From an uncultured Alteromonadaceae bacterium (GTDB taxonomy: Bacteria > Pseudomonadota > Gammaproteobacteria > Enterobacterales > Alteromonadaceae): a stretch of DNA of 64,000 nucleotides. The stretch is taken from contig CANLWS010000003.1 of the NCBI GenBank assembly GCA_947494925.1, positions 310,001 to 374,000 on the forward strand, given 5' to 3'. Below are positions 8,815-17,542 of the stretch, piece after piece (position 1 is the first letter of the stretch; each line of letters opens with the position of its first letter). The notes beneath the pieces were generated by a model. It was not told the origin of the DNA. It saw only the letters and a program-made list of their open reading frames with translations, and did no database searches. The position numbers and the translations under genes were made by a program.

Positions 8815-9616
8815 AACTACGGGTTTTTTGTTTAATCATGTTCAGATATCGTTTGGTGGGAAGCAAGCGTTTTAATCGATGAGCAGCTCGTCCCTGTTTG
8901 TGAGTAATGATCATGAACTGCCGCTTTTCTGCTCCCTGGAAAATAATATCGGCAACCTGATCGGCATCAATATCTGAACGAGTAAGCATTTTTTTTACGA
9001 GTTTATCAGCACCGGGCTGATTACTACGCAATGATTTATCTAGATTAGTATTGAAGAACGAGGGGCAAGCCACACTGACGTGAATACCTTCCCGGGCTAG
9101 CTCAAGATGCATGGTTTCTGAAAAACTGACCACAGCGGCTTTGCTGGCATTGTAACTAGCCATCATGGGAATGGGGGTGATACCCGCCTGTGAGGCGATG
9201 TTAACAATACTGGGCGTTCTGGCATTGTCACTTTCGGGACGTAACATAGGTGCAAATGACTTGGTCATACGTACCATCCCAATCAGGTTAATGTTCATCA
9301 CCCATTGCCACTGCTCAATATCTTCGAATTCCAGACTTCCGGCTGTGGCAACCCCTGCATTATTTACCAGTACATCCAGATGCTGCCACTTTTCAGACAA
9401 TACCTGTTGTAGCTTGTCTACATCCTGCTGTTGGGTAATATCACAAGGGACAAAAAATGCCTGACCTTGGGAGTTCTCTATTTGCTTAACTACTTCAGCG
9501 GCGGCATCAGGGTTGATGTCAGAAATACAAACCTGCGCCCCTGCCTTAGCATAGCGAAGAGCAAGCGCCTTACCGAGGCCGGAGGCGCCGCCTGTGACTA
9601 ATACATTGAAACTCAT
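8789..9616 (-). CDS. Short-chain dehydrogenase/reductase
   Basis: A 275-residue classical SDR with TGGASGLG at residues 8-15, NNAGVAT, a serine strand (IVNIASQAGI) and the YNASK catalytic pair. The acidic residue after strand 2 (ISDINPD) favours NAD(H). It has a C-terminal extension of about 40 residues containing RLLPTKRYLN, which suggests membrane association or a substrate lid. It starts three bases after the stop of the acyl-CoA dehydrogenase gene and overlaps the kinase gene, so it is part of the same transcript. In a 4-hydroxy-acid pathway it could oxidise a 3-hydroxyacyl-CoA product or reduce a 4-oxoacyl-CoA substrate; this is inference. Confidence 0.88.
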   Translation of the reverse strand: MSFNVLVTGGASGLGKALALRYAKAGAQVCISDINPDAAAEVVKQIENSQGQAFFVPCDITQQQDVDKLQQVLSEKWQHLDVLVNNAGVATAGSLEFEDIEQWQWVMNINLIGMVRMTKSFAPMLRPESDNARTPSIVNIASQAGITPIPMMASYNASKAAVVSFSETMHLELAREGIHVSVACPSFFNTNLDKSLRSNQPGADKLVKKMLTRSDIDADQVADIIFQGAEKRQFMIITHKQGRAAHRLKRLLPTKRYLNMIKQKTRSFGVNRDPE

Positions 9617-9619
9617 GGA

Positions 9620-10840
9620 CTATTTGTACTTTCTAAGTTCAAGACGAGTGACCATGGCCATGTGTACTTCATCTGGGCCGTCAGCAAGACGCAACGCTCT
9701 GGCTCCTGCGGCAAATCGGGCCAACGGGAAATCATTACACATGCCACCACCACCGTGGATTTGTACTGCCATGTCAACCACGTCCTGCAACATATTAGGC
9801 ACAACAACCTTAATCGCTGATATTTCTGTCATGGCATTTTTCACCCCGACAGCATCAATTTTCCAGGCCGCGTGTAAAGTCATTAATCGAGCTTGATCAA
9901 TTGCCATACGTGCCTTTGCGATACGTTCGCCGTTGCCACCCAACTTTAACAATGGCTGGCCGAATGCGACCCGACTAAGACCGCGCTTCATTGCAAGTTC
10001 CAGGGCTTTTTCAGCCATGCCGATAGCGCGCATGCAATGATGGATCCGACCTGGGCCGAGACGGCCTTGGGCGATCGCAAAACCTTTACCCATGCCCATA
10101 ATCAGATTTTCTTTAGGCACACGTACATTCGTGAAGTGCATTTCGCCATGTCCAAATGGAGCATCATAGTCACCATAGGCCTGCAACATACGTTTAATTT
10201 CGATGCCAGGCGCATCCAACGGAACTATGACCATGCTGTGTTGGCTATGCTTCTCATTTTCAGGGTTTGATTTAGCCATAAAAATGCAGACTTTTGCATT
10301 AGGATGTCCTAAACCCGTGCTCCACCATTTTTTACCATTGATCACCAGTTCGTCACCATCTAGCTCAATGCTTGCTTCCATGTTGGTCGCATCCGAGGAG
10401 GCGACATCTGGTTCGGTCATGCCGAATACAGAACGAATTTCGCCGTTAATTAATGGCATTAACCATTGTGCTTTTTGTTGGTCGTTACCGAAATGATAAA
10501 GGACTTCCATATTGCCGGTATCTGGCGCATTACAGTTGAATATTTCCGGCGCGAATGCCACACGACCCATTTGTTCAGCAAGGGGAGCATATTCCAGCGT
10601 TGTCAGCCCTTGTCCCAATCCTGCGTCTGGTAAAAACAGATTCCACAATCCCTGCTCCTTCGCTTTTTGTTTTAAGGGCTCTATCGCAGGATGTGATTGC
10701 CACTTGGTCCAATCACCTGTTGGGTTGAGCTCATGGGTTTCTTTGTATACCTTGTCTTCGATTGGGTAAACATGCTCGTCCATAAAGGCTTTGACGCGGG
10801 CGAGATAATCTTCAGTTTTCTGGTTGTGGGCAAAATTCAT
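9620..10840 (-). CDS. Acyl-CoA dehydrogenase family protein (ACAD11-like)
   Basis: A 406-residue flavoprotein of the acyl-CoA dehydrogenase family. FGMTEPDVASSDATN around residues 145-160 is the FAD/substrate loop, followed by INGKKWWSTG. The C-terminal part has GPGRIHHCMRAIGMAEKALE and GPDEVHM, where the Glu occupies the usual catalytic-base region. These features match the ACAD domain of ACAD11-type proteins better than short-chain enzymes of beta-oxidation. It is the first gene of the minus-strand cluster, with AGGA eight bases before its ATG, and it faces a LysR regulator across 115 bp. The predicted partner is the APH kinase two genes downstream. Confidence 0.9.
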   Translation of the reverse strand: MNFAHNQKTEDYLARVKAFMDEHVYPIEDKVYKETHELNPTGDWTKWQSHPAIEPLKQKAKEQGLWNLFLPDAGLGQGLTTLEYAPLAEQMGRVAFAPEIFNCNAPDTGNMEVLYHFGNDQQKAQWLMPLINGEIRSVFGMTEPDVASSDATNMEASIELDGDELVINGKKWWSTGLGHPNAKVCIFMAKSNPENEKHSQHSMVIVPLDAPGIEIKRMLQAYGDYDAPFGHGEMHFTNVRVPKENLIMGMGKGFAIAQGRLGPGRIHHCMRAIGMAEKALELAMKRGLSRVAFGQPLLKLGGNGERIAKARMAIDQARLMTLHAAWKIDAVGVKNAMTEISAIKVVVPNMLQDVVDMAVQIHGGGGMCNDFPLARFAAGARALRLADGPDEVHMAMVTRLELRKYK

Positions 10841-10922
10841 AAGTCTGATCCTGTTGGTGGAATTGCCTTAAGGATAGTGTAGATTTAATGTTGAATGAAA
10901 TGAAAAATACTATCAGAATGCA

Positions 10923-10937
10923 ATGAATTAAATTCAT
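10923..10937. promoter_or_regulatory. Palindromic LysR-type (T-N11-A) operator
   Basis: ATGAATT-A-AATTCAT is a perfect inverted repeat with the T-N11-A spacing (T10924, A10936) typical of LysR-type binding boxes. It lies in the 115-bp divergent region between the acyl-CoA dehydrogenase and the lysR-type gene, 18 bases before the regulator start. Control of both promoters by the adjacent regulator is the simplest reading. Confidence 0.55.
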
Positions 10938-10955
10938 AGTTACGAGTAGCAAGAA

Positions 10956-11873
10956 ATGGCTGATTTCAAAGCGATCCAACAGCTCGATCTGAATCTTCTC
11001 AAGGTTTTTGAAAGTTTATATGTGGAACAAAATATGACGCGCACAGCGGAAACCCTGCATATCACGCCTTCTGCGGTGAGCCATGCGGTTAAGCGCTTGC
11101 GGGCCTGCTTGCAGGACCCGTTGTTTCAGCGCAGCCAGAATAGAATGCTTCCTACTCCTGCCTGTCAGCGCATGGCACCTTTGATCATTGACAACCTCAC
11201 CCGCCTCCGACAGATATTGCAACAATGGGGAGAGTTTGAAGCCGAATCCAGTCAACATCATTTCAGGATTGGGATGCATGATGCTCTGGAAGCATCAATT
11301 TTACCCGCATTGGCAAAACAACTTTCGCAGCGGGCTCCTAACACCACGTTCTCCAGTATTAAAGTCGAGCGACAACACCTGGTCCGGGATCTGACGGCGG
11401 GTCATATTGATATGGCTTTTGATGTGGCTCTACCCATGCGCTCTCCAGTGCTCCATGAAAAACTTATGGATGATGCTTTTTGTGTATTGCTAAACAGACA
11501 TAATCCGCTAGTGCAAAAACTGGATAAGTCTTGCTATTTCGAAGCTTCTCACATTAGTGTTTCTCATCGGCCTAGCGGACCCGCAGTGGAAGACATGTTG
11601 CTACAGGAGCAGGGATTGGCAAGGAAAATAGCCATACGATGTCAAAATTATTATGCCGCCAAGGCGATTGTTCAAGATTCGGATAACCTGCTGACGCTGC
11701 CAGGTTCTCTGGCGGCAAGGTTACTCGAAACAGATCTCACTATTGTGCCATTACCTTTTGACCTTCCGGCGCTTGCCACTCATTTGTATTGGCATCAAAA
11801 CACTGAGCTGGATGGTGCACTGCTTTGGCTGAGAAAGGTATTAAGAAAGTTGTTTGAAGATCAGCTTAGTTAA
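10956..11873 (+). CDS. LysR-family transcriptional regulator
   Basis: A 305-residue LTTR. Residues 9-68 form the winged helix-turn-helix: LNLLKVFESLYVEQNMTRTAE, then ITPSAVSHAVKRLR, then DPLFQRS. The remaining 220 residues are the periplasmic-binding-protein-like effector domain. The helix and 'DPLF' pattern place it near the NodD/PcpR-like branch. The gene is transcribed divergently from the acyl-CoA dehydrogenase cluster, which makes it the likely local regulator, with an unknown CoA-ester or organic acid as inducer. The ribosome site is weak (AGCAAG). Confidence 0.92.
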   Translation: MADFKAIQQLDLNLLKVFESLYVEQNMTRTAETLHITPSAVSHAVKRLRACLQDPLFQRSQNRMLPTPACQRMAPLIIDNLTRLRQILQQWGEFEAESSQHHFRIGMHDALEASILPALAKQLSQRAPNTTFSSIKVERQHLVRDLTAGHIDMAFDVALPMRSPVLHEKLMDDAFCVLLNRHNPLVQKLDKSCYFEASHISVSHRPSGPAVEDMLLQEQGLARKIAIRCQNYYAAKAIVQDSDNLLTLPGSLAARLLETDLTIVPLPFDLPALATHLYWHQNTELDGALLWLRKVLRKLFEDQLS

Positions 11874-11880
11874 CCTGAGA

Positions 11881-12192
11881 TTAGTTAATTTTGTATGGGG
11901 GAAGGTCAGTAGCGGTCACCTGCCATCCTTTCATGGTTAGGGTTCCTATTGCGGCATCTTCTCCATTGCCGGAAAATTCGAACATGAATTCACTTAACCA
12001 ATCTATTTTTCCGCGGTGAACTGTTAAGCGTGTTTTCTGGCGCGCTACGCTAATCAGTTGCAGGCTTTGTTGTTCACAATACTGCTTTAAGTAGATGTTA
12101 GCACGTTCGGTGATCCCACGAATTCGCCAGAATTGAAAAGCGACAATTGCCAGTATCAGTAAAACGAAGATATCGGATAAATTAAACTGCAT
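11881..12192 (-). CDS. DUF3301 domain-containing protein
   Basis: A 103-residue protein with one N-terminal membrane helix (residues about 7-22, FVLLILAIVAFQFW) followed by RIRGITERANIYLKQYC, the start of the DUF3301 domain. The function is unknown. It lies eight bases downstream of the DUF3549 gene on the same strand, a pairing that is conserved in marine gammaproteobacteria next to yqcC-truC, so a linked role with that neighbour is likely. Confidence 0.85.
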   Translation of the reverse strand: MQFNLSDIFVLLILAIVAFQFWRIRGITERANIYLKQYCEQQSLQLISVARQKTRLTVHRGKIDWLSEFMFEFSGNGEDAAIGTLTMKGWQVTATDLPPYKIN

Positions 12193-12200
12193 GGGAGTGC

Positions 12201-13244
12201 CTACATCTGTCCACTAAAAAGTTTACCCACAGCCTGGGTCAGGGCCGGCGATTTATCAGACCAACGTAACATTTGATGCAAAGGGTCTCGTAAATCGGGA
12301 ATTTGTACTAAATCACGATAGATCGGAGAGAACAAGGTCATATCCTGATCGGGGTTTGCCATATCCAGTTGTGAAACGGCCTCGAAAAACTTTCTGAGCA
12401 GCTCAGGTTTTCCCAAATAAGGCCAGAGCCTTCCAGCAACAACCATCAACAAATCTCCGTTGTTCGCCAGTTCAGTGTCAAAAGTTTGCTCAAGCAATTG
12501 TGCAACTAGTCCCTGGCAAGGGCTTTGACATAAGGCCCTTAATCCATATTGCCAGTATACTGGGTTGTCCGGGTGATCCTGTAACCACATACTGATTTGT
12601 TCCGCCAGGCTGATGGGGACTTTTTGATTCTCCATAGATATCAAAATCGAGTACTTTACTGGCTCAACAAGTGCCGAAAAACGTTCTGTAACCAATTGCC
12701 GGACATCCTGGTCATCAATATTCGCTACTAAATCTGACAAACCCTGAAGTGGGACCTGCTGCCACTGCATCACGCCAGATTGTCTGAAATATGCCAATGC
12801 GACTTGATAATAATCGGAATAACCCAATTTAAGAAAGCGTCGACTGACACTATTAAAGTCTGCAAGTTGTTGTTGATTCGGGATGAAGCTATAAGGGTTT
12901 TCCGGCAATTGCCCGTTTTTACTTTCTGCATGTTCAAGTTGTTTGCCTAATGCATCAACAATTAATTGCAGGAAATGATTTCGCGCAGCTGGCATAATCT
13001 GGCCCTGTTCATCGAGCGGCAGTTTTATAAACCAGATATAGTGTTGACTGGAAAGGGTTTTGTTCCAGAACAGTAGTCCGAACCAGGCATGCTGTGCACG
13101 GGGGAATGCAGGCTTTTTAACGCCGTTTTCGTACTCCAGAAAAACCTGTGTACTGAGTTTTCTTATGGAGCGACCCATGTCGAACACGCGATATTCGGTG
13201 CCGGCCTGAAGTAAAAATTCACTGATGGTAGAAATCTGGTTCAT
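12201..13244 (-). CDS. DUF3549 family protein
   Basis: A 347-residue soluble protein, recognised as DUF3549 from its N-terminal segment (SEFLLQAGTEYRVFDMGR) and the FWNKTLSSQHYIWFIKLPLD strand. No catalytic motif is evident and there is no signal peptide. Helical, HEAT-like stretches occupy the C-terminal half. It is the first gene of a two-gene unit with DUF3301 and shares a 57-bp divergent promoter region with yqcC. Confidence 0.85.
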   Translation of the reverse strand: MNQISTISEFLLQAGTEYRVFDMGRSIRKLSTQVFLEYENGVKKPAFPRAQHAWFGLLFWNKTLSSQHYIWFIKLPLDEQGQIMPAARNHFLQLIVDALGKQLEHAESKNGQLPENPYSFIPNQQQLADFNSVSRRFLKLGYSDYYQVALAYFRQSGVMQWQQVPLQGLSDLVANIDDQDVRQLVTERFSALVEPVKYSILISMENQKVPISLAEQISMWLQDHPDNPVYWQYGLRALCQSPCQGLVAQLLEQTFDTELANNGDLLMVVAGRLWPYLGKPELLRKFFEAVSQLDMANPDQDMTLFSPIYRDLVQIPDLRDPLHQMLRWSDKSPALTQAVGKLFSGQM

Positions 13245-13301
13245 GTCATTTTTGGCTAATCGATAACGGCGCGCATTATATAGAATTAATAGGTAGAAAG
13301 C

Positions 13302-13655
13302 ATGTCAGTGATAAATATTGCTGAAAAGACAAACGAATTACTGATTGCACTGCAAAACGCCTTGCAAGACGCGGCACTGTGGTCTGAGCGACCACCATCT
13401 GACCATGCTTTTGCCAGCACGGCACCTTTTGCTTGTGACAGAATGGCATTTGAGCAATGGTTACAGTTTGTTTTTCTACCTCAAATGAGAATGCTGATCG
13501 AGGAAAAACGTCCGCTACCAACAGAGATAGCGCTTCTCCCGATGGCGGAAGAGTCCTTTTCCCAACATGCCAGTATTCACAAGCTACTGTCTGTGTTGGC
13601 ACAAATTGATCAAGTATTGGGTGGTCACCCAGTACCTGAAAGCTGTCGAGGCTAG
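13302..13655 (+). CDS. yqcC: YqcC family protein
   Basis: A 117-residue protein of the YqcC (DUF446) family, an all-helical fold; FEQWLQFVFLPQMRMLIE is the typical core. Its exact biochemical role is not established. It starts at an ATG preceded by AGG and ends two bases before truC, as in Escherichia coli, where yqcC-truC are neighbours. The start is taken at 13302 because the intergenic region to the divergent gene is only 57 bp. Confidence 0.88.
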   Translation: MSVINIAEKTNELLIALQNALQDAALWSERPPSDHAFASTAPFACDRMAFEQWLQFVFLPQMRMLIEEKRPLPTEIALLPMAEESFSQHASIHKLLSVLAQIDQVLGGHPVPESCRG

Positions 13656-13657
13656 CC

Positions 13658-14401
13658 ATGCAACTCCCTGTGATTTATCAAGATGAACATATAGTGGCCG
13701 TCACAAAGCCTTCAGGTTTGCTGGTGCATCGCAGTTTGATAGATAAGCATGAGACACAATTTGCTATGCAACTTGTGCGGGACCAGGTGGGGCAGCATGT
13801 GTTTCCGGTACACAGATTAGACAGACCAACTTCGGGCGTGTTGTTATTTGCTTTGTCTTCTGATGTAGCCAGATTGCTGACCGAACAAATCACCGCCAAG
13901 CTAGTGCAAAAAGTCTACTATGCCATCGTAAGAGGCCACGCTCCACAAAGCGGGCGTATTGATTATGCACTGAAAGAAAAGCTGGACAAAATAGCGGATA
14001 AAATGGCGAACCAGAACAAAGAGGCCCAATCTGCGCAGACTGATTTTGAAACTCTGGCAACCTTTGAATTGCCTTTTGCAGTTGGACGTTATGAATCTGC
14101 CAGATATTCATTGATGAAGTTAGAGCCTAAAACGGGGCGTAAACATCAACTTCGTCGGCATATGGCACATATTAACCATCCCATTATTGGTGATACCACT
14201 CATGGAGATGGAAAACACAACAAAATGTTAAGGCAACAATTTAATCTGGCGGGTTTGGCACTGAGTTGCCATAAGATGATCATCCATCACCCCATTGAAC
14301 AAACACCCTTGGAACTGCGCAGTGAGTTTGATGAGCGAATGGCCAAACTCCTGATATCCTGGGGATTTAGCAGAAAAGAATTAAGAAAACTGGAGCAATA
14401 G
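13658..14401 (+). CDS. truC: tRNA pseudouridine(65) synthase TruC
   Basis: A 247-residue pseudouridine synthase of the RluA/TruC group. HRLDRPTSGVLLFA near residue 50 contains the catalytic aspartate, and GRKHQLRRHMAHI is the second conserved motif. The product isomerises U65 in tRNA(Ile1) and tRNA(Asp). Its length matches TruC rather than the longer RluC/RluD, and there is no S4 domain. It sits between yqcC and a flavodoxin gene in the standard enterobacterial-type order. Confidence 0.92.
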   Translation: MQLPVIYQDEHIVAVTKPSGLLVHRSLIDKHETQFAMQLVRDQVGQHVFPVHRLDRPTSGVLLFALSSDVARLLTEQITAKLVQKVYYAIVRGHAPQSGRIDYALKEKLDKIADKMANQNKEAQSAQTDFETLATFELPFAVGRYESARYSLMKLEPKTGRKHQLRRHMAHINHPIIGDTTHGDGKHNKMLRQQFNLAGLALSCHKMIIHHPIEQTPLELRSEFDERMAKLLISWGFSRKELRKLEQ

Positions 14402-14406
14402 TAAAT

Positions 14407-14856
14407 ATGGTAGATGTAGGTATTTTTGTCGGTACGGTATACGGCAATGCGCAACACGTCGCAGAACAAGTTCAGCAAATGATAGAAGGCAAAGGTCATT
14501 CTGTTGCCGTGCACATGTCACCTTCAATAGAAGATTTCAAACAGACCAAATCAGTGGTGTTCATCAGTTCCACAACGGGGCAGGGGGATATTCCACCTGA
14601 GCTTGAATTTTTTGTGATGGATTTACGCGATAAAATGCCCTTGATGGAGCAAAAGCCCTTTGCTGTGGCTGGCATGGGAGACAGTAGTTATGGCGATACA
14701 TACTGTGGTGCGGGTCGGCAGATTTTTGAAGTGTTACTCGAATTGCAGGGTAAACCAGTTGCTGACATGCTGGAAGTCGATGCTATTGAAACGCTGGAAC
14801 CTGAGACTGAAATCGTACCTTGGTTAGAAGGCTTGTTGCCTCAGTTGCTAGATTAG
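14407..14856 (+). CDS. Flavodoxin (YqcA/MioC-type)
   Basis: A 149-residue flavodoxin. GTVYGNAQHVAEQV near the N-terminus is the FMN phosphate loop, SSTTGQGDIPPELEFF is the second FMN loop, and GMGDSSYGDTYCGAGRQI is the third. This short flavodoxin group (MioC/YqcA) follows truC in E. coli and is an electron carrier of undefined partner. The gene starts six bases after the truC stop and ends before a strong terminator. Confidence 0.9.
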   Translation: MVDVGIFVGTVYGNAQHVAEQVQQMIEGKGHSVAVHMSPSIEDFKQTKSVVFISSTTGQGDIPPELEFFVMDLRDKMPLMEQKPFAVAGMGDSSYGDTYCGAGRQIFEVLLELQGKPVADMLEVDAIETLEPETEIVPWLEGLLPQLLD

Positions 14857-14871
14857 TCGTCTAACCGGATC

Positions 14872-14899
14872 AAAAAAGGCAACGATAGTTGCCTTTTTT
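14872..14899. terminator. Bidirectional rho-independent terminator
   Basis: AAAAAAGGCAAC (14872-14883), loop GATA, then GTTGCCTTTTTT (14888-14899) form a perfect 12-bp stem with an A-tract and a T-tract. It lies between the convergent flavodoxin and DUF547 genes and can terminate both transcripts. Confidence 0.9.
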
Positions 14900-14940
14900 A
14901 ATGGTCTTTCAGTTCCTAAGAAATATTAGGTTGCGTGTAT

Positions 14941-16143
14941 TTAGTCCTTGTCTTCTGGTTCGTCAGATTCAAGGTCCGTCACTTTCACGTTTCCTGGATC
15001 AATCAGACGTTTTTCGTTTAACGCTTGCAGTTTAGCCACTTCCTCAGGTGAGAATCGGCCATAGCTTTGGACCATGGATTGCATTGTATCGGTAAAAGCG
15101 CCGTGGGCGAAAACACCTGAACCTTGCAAGAAATCCGGGCGACCTGTGTCTGAGCTGGCCCCAGCATCCATTAACGCAGCTTCATTGGTCGCTGCACTGG
15201 TGCTGGTTTTGCGCACTGAACCATATAAATCAGTGATGTTCCAGTTACTGATATTTGAACGAACTTTGTCAGCACGTTCGAGGTTATAACGCATTGAGCC
15301 AATCAGGTATTTATAAATATGGTCAGAGACATCTTTCTTGAAATTGGGAAAATAATCTTCATTACGTTCGTAGTAAGTAGATATTCTGAAAATGTCTTTT
15401 CTGCCAAAATAAGTGCCGCGGTTGGAGTTGACGAATTCGTAGGCATTGTCTTCCAGGTTCTTATACACGTTATCGCTTGTGTAAGCTTGTCTGCGAATAT
15501 TTGGTCCGCCAATGTAACCTTGGTACAGCCCATACAAGATGCGTACATCATTGTCGAATTTTGGCATCAGGATTTTGTGTTGAATATCATTCAGGCTTAG
15601 TGAAACACCCGCAACATTCAATAGCTTCTTACTGAGGATAGACTTTCTACTGTCGATATAGTCCTCGATATCTTTTTCAGGATAGATAGCGATCAATTGT
15701 TCCAGGACAGTGATATTGTATAAGTTTAACCAATACGCGAGTTGCTCGTGCTTTGAGAAGTTTTTCAAAGGCGCATCGTTTGGCAGACTTTCCAGACTTT
15801 TACGAATTTTTGTTACTACTGCCTTTTTCTCGTCGCTATCAAAGGTTTCGAAAAAGAAACGATTACCCTCATCCGCAGTCAGGCGTTTGACGTTCATTTT
15901 TATTCGGGAGCCAATTTGAGCTTCTGATTTTTTGGCTTTGGCACGCTTTGACATACCAACATTCATGACGGTTGCACGTAATAACTGATTGACGTCGTCA
16001 TAACTGATAGTAAGAGAAGAACTTGGATTATCTCCTCTGAACGGTTCAGGAATTTTGCTTTCATCGGCATGTGCTGAACTTAGTGACAAAGCAGCGGCGA
16101 GAAGCAATAAGACCGCCTTTTTAGTTTGAAGTAGTGACCTCAT
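14941..16143 (-). CDS. Secreted DUF547 domain-containing protein
   Basis: A 400-residue protein with a clear signal peptide (residues 1-26, ending SSAHA). LAYWLNLYNITVLEQLI around residue 135 is the hallmark of the DUF547 domain, which extends to roughly residue 260. The domain is distantly related to papain-like/transglutaminase folds by published proposals, but no function is established. The C-terminal 130 residues are low in recognisable motifs and end in an acidic tail rich in Asp and Glu. AAGGAA lies upstream of the ATG. It is transcribed alone. Confidence 0.85.
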   Translation of the reverse strand: MRSLLQTKKAVLLLLAAALSLSSAHADESKIPEPFRGDNPSSSLTISYDDVNQLLRATVMNVGMSKRAKAKKSEAQIGSRIKMNVKRLTADEGNRFFFETFDSDEKKAVVTKIRKSLESLPNDAPLKNFSKHEQLAYWLNLYNITVLEQLIAIYPEKDIEDYIDSRKSILSKKLLNVAGVSLSLNDIQHKILMPKFDNDVRILYGLYQGYIGGPNIRRQAYTSDNVYKNLEDNAYEFVNSNRGTYFGRKDIFRISTYYERNEDYFPNFKKDVSDHIYKYLIGSMRYNLERADKVRSNISNWNITDLYGSVRKTSTSAATNEAALMDAGASSDTGRPDFLQGSGVFAHGAFTDTMQSMVQSYGRFSPEEVAKLQALNEKRLIDPGNVKVTDLESDEPEDKD

Positions 16144-16250
16144 AATGTTCCTTTTATGGATTATTTTTTTCGAATAACATCCTAGTGGGTTTAGGTGAAG
16201 GGTTCAACAACAGCAGGCCAAATTAATGAAATGCTGTTGCTTCTGTTGAA

Positions 16251-17534
16251 CTAGTTTCCAGTAGCGTCAAGGGCTTGAGCAACATCAGCAATGATATCGT
16301 CAATATGTTCAATACCTACAGAAATCCGCACCAAATCAGCGGATACGCCCGCAGCGGTCAGCTCTTCTTCATTCAACTGTCTGTGAGTCGTGGATGCCGG
16401 ATGGCAGGCCAAAGATTTGGTATCCCCAATATTTACCAAACGATAAATCATCTGCAAAGCGTCGATAAAGTGACCACCTGCTTCCACACTGTTTGCGGAG
16501 TTGATACCAAAACTAATGATCCCCGAAGCTTTTCCACCACTAATTTTGTCGCACACTGGCTTATATGGGCTGTCTGGCAACCCTGCGTAATTTACCCAGC
16601 TTACTTTCGGGTGTTGCTGTAAGTATTCGGCCAAAATTTGCGCGTTTTCGCAATGTCGCTCCATCCGTAAACTGAGGGTTTGTATCCCTTGTAGAAATAA
16701 AAACGCACTTTGCGGAGAAAGGGCTGCGCCAGTATTTCTGAGCGGCACAACGCGGCAACGCCCGATAAAGGCTGCTGGGCCAAAGGCTTCGGTATACACC
16801 ACCCCATGGTAGGAAGGATCTGGCGTATTCATCACTGCAAATCGCTCTGGCTGTGCTGCCCAATCGAATTTACCTGAATCGATGATCGCTCCACCTATAG
16901 TCGTACCGTGGCCGCCAATATATTTGGTCAGTGAATGGATAACGATGTCCGCACCATGTTCAATAGGTTTGCACAAAGCTGGAGTGGCGACCGTATTGTC
17001 AACCATAAGTGGAATTCCATGGCGTTTGGCAATCTCGGCAAGCTTCTGAATATCAACCACGTTTCCAGCCGGGTTGCCAATGGATTCGCAAAACAGTGCC
17101 TTGGTGTTCTCATCGATGTGAGATTCCAATCCAGTGAAATCGTCGTGGGCTGCCATGCGCACTTCAACTCCCTGTCGTGGCAGGCTGTGAGCGAACAAAT
17201 TATAGGTTCCACCGTACAATTGACTGGTACTGACGATATTGTCACCAACTTGTGTAATCGCTTGTACAGCATAGGTGATCGCAGCCATGCCAGAGGCCAA
17301 CACCAACGCGCCGATACCGCCTTCCATTGCGGCCAGTCTTTGCTCGAGCACATCATTGGTAGGGTTCATGATGCGCGTGTAGATATTCCCCGGAACTTTT
17401 AAATCAAACAAATCTGCGCCGTGTTGAGTATTGTCAAAGGTAAAGGATGTGGTTTGATAAATGGGAACAGCGGCCGCTTTAGTTGTTTCCTCTGAACTGT
17501 AACCGTGATGTATTGCCAAAGATTCTAGTTTCAT
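16251..17534 (-). CDS. metY: O-acetylhomoserine aminocarboxypropyltransferase (sulfhydrylase)
   Basis: A 427-residue PLP enzyme of the Cys/Met metabolism family, close to full MetY length. The PLP lysine is in HSLTKYIGGHGTTIGG, with a conserved ASGMAAITYAVQ segment, MVDNTVATP and the C-terminal SLACHPASTTHRQL. The last motif and the length fit O-acetyl-L-homoserine sulfhydrylase (sulfide to homocysteine), rather than cystathionine gamma-synthase. It follows the carboxylesterase gene by eight bases and is likely co-transcribed with it. No MetJ box or SAM riboswitch was seen upstream. Confidence 0.93.
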   Translation of the reverse strand: MKLESLAIHHGYSSEETTKAAAVPIYQTTSFTFDNTQHGADLFDLKVPGNIYTRIMNPTNDVLEQRLAAMEGGIGALVLASGMAAITYAVQAITQVGDNIVSTSQLYGGTYNLFAHSLPRQGVEVRMAAHDDFTGLESHIDENTKALFCESIGNPAGNVVDIQKLAEIAKRHGIPLMVDNTVATPALCKPIEHGADIVIHSLTKYIGGHGTTIGGAIIDSGKFDWAAQPERFAVMNTPDPSYHGVVYTEAFGPAAFIGRCRVVPLRNTGAALSPQSAFLFLQGIQTLSLRMERHCENAQILAEYLQQHPKVSWVNYAGLPDSPYKPVCDKISGGKASGIISFGINSANSVEAGGHFIDALQMIYRLVNIGDTKSLACHPASTTHRQLNEEELTAAGVSADLVRISVGIEHIDDIIADVAQALDATGN

Positions 17535-17542
17535 TTTAGGTC

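Noticed and set aside
16208-16239. Inverted repeat CAACAGCA/TGCTGTTG after metY as a terminator
   Set aside because: The loop is 16 bases and no T-tract follows on the minus strand, so termination is not supported.
16928-17402. Overlapping frames of 142 and 155 codons within metY
   Set aside because: They are shadows of the PLP-enzyme gene; no motif, signal or ribosome site supports them.
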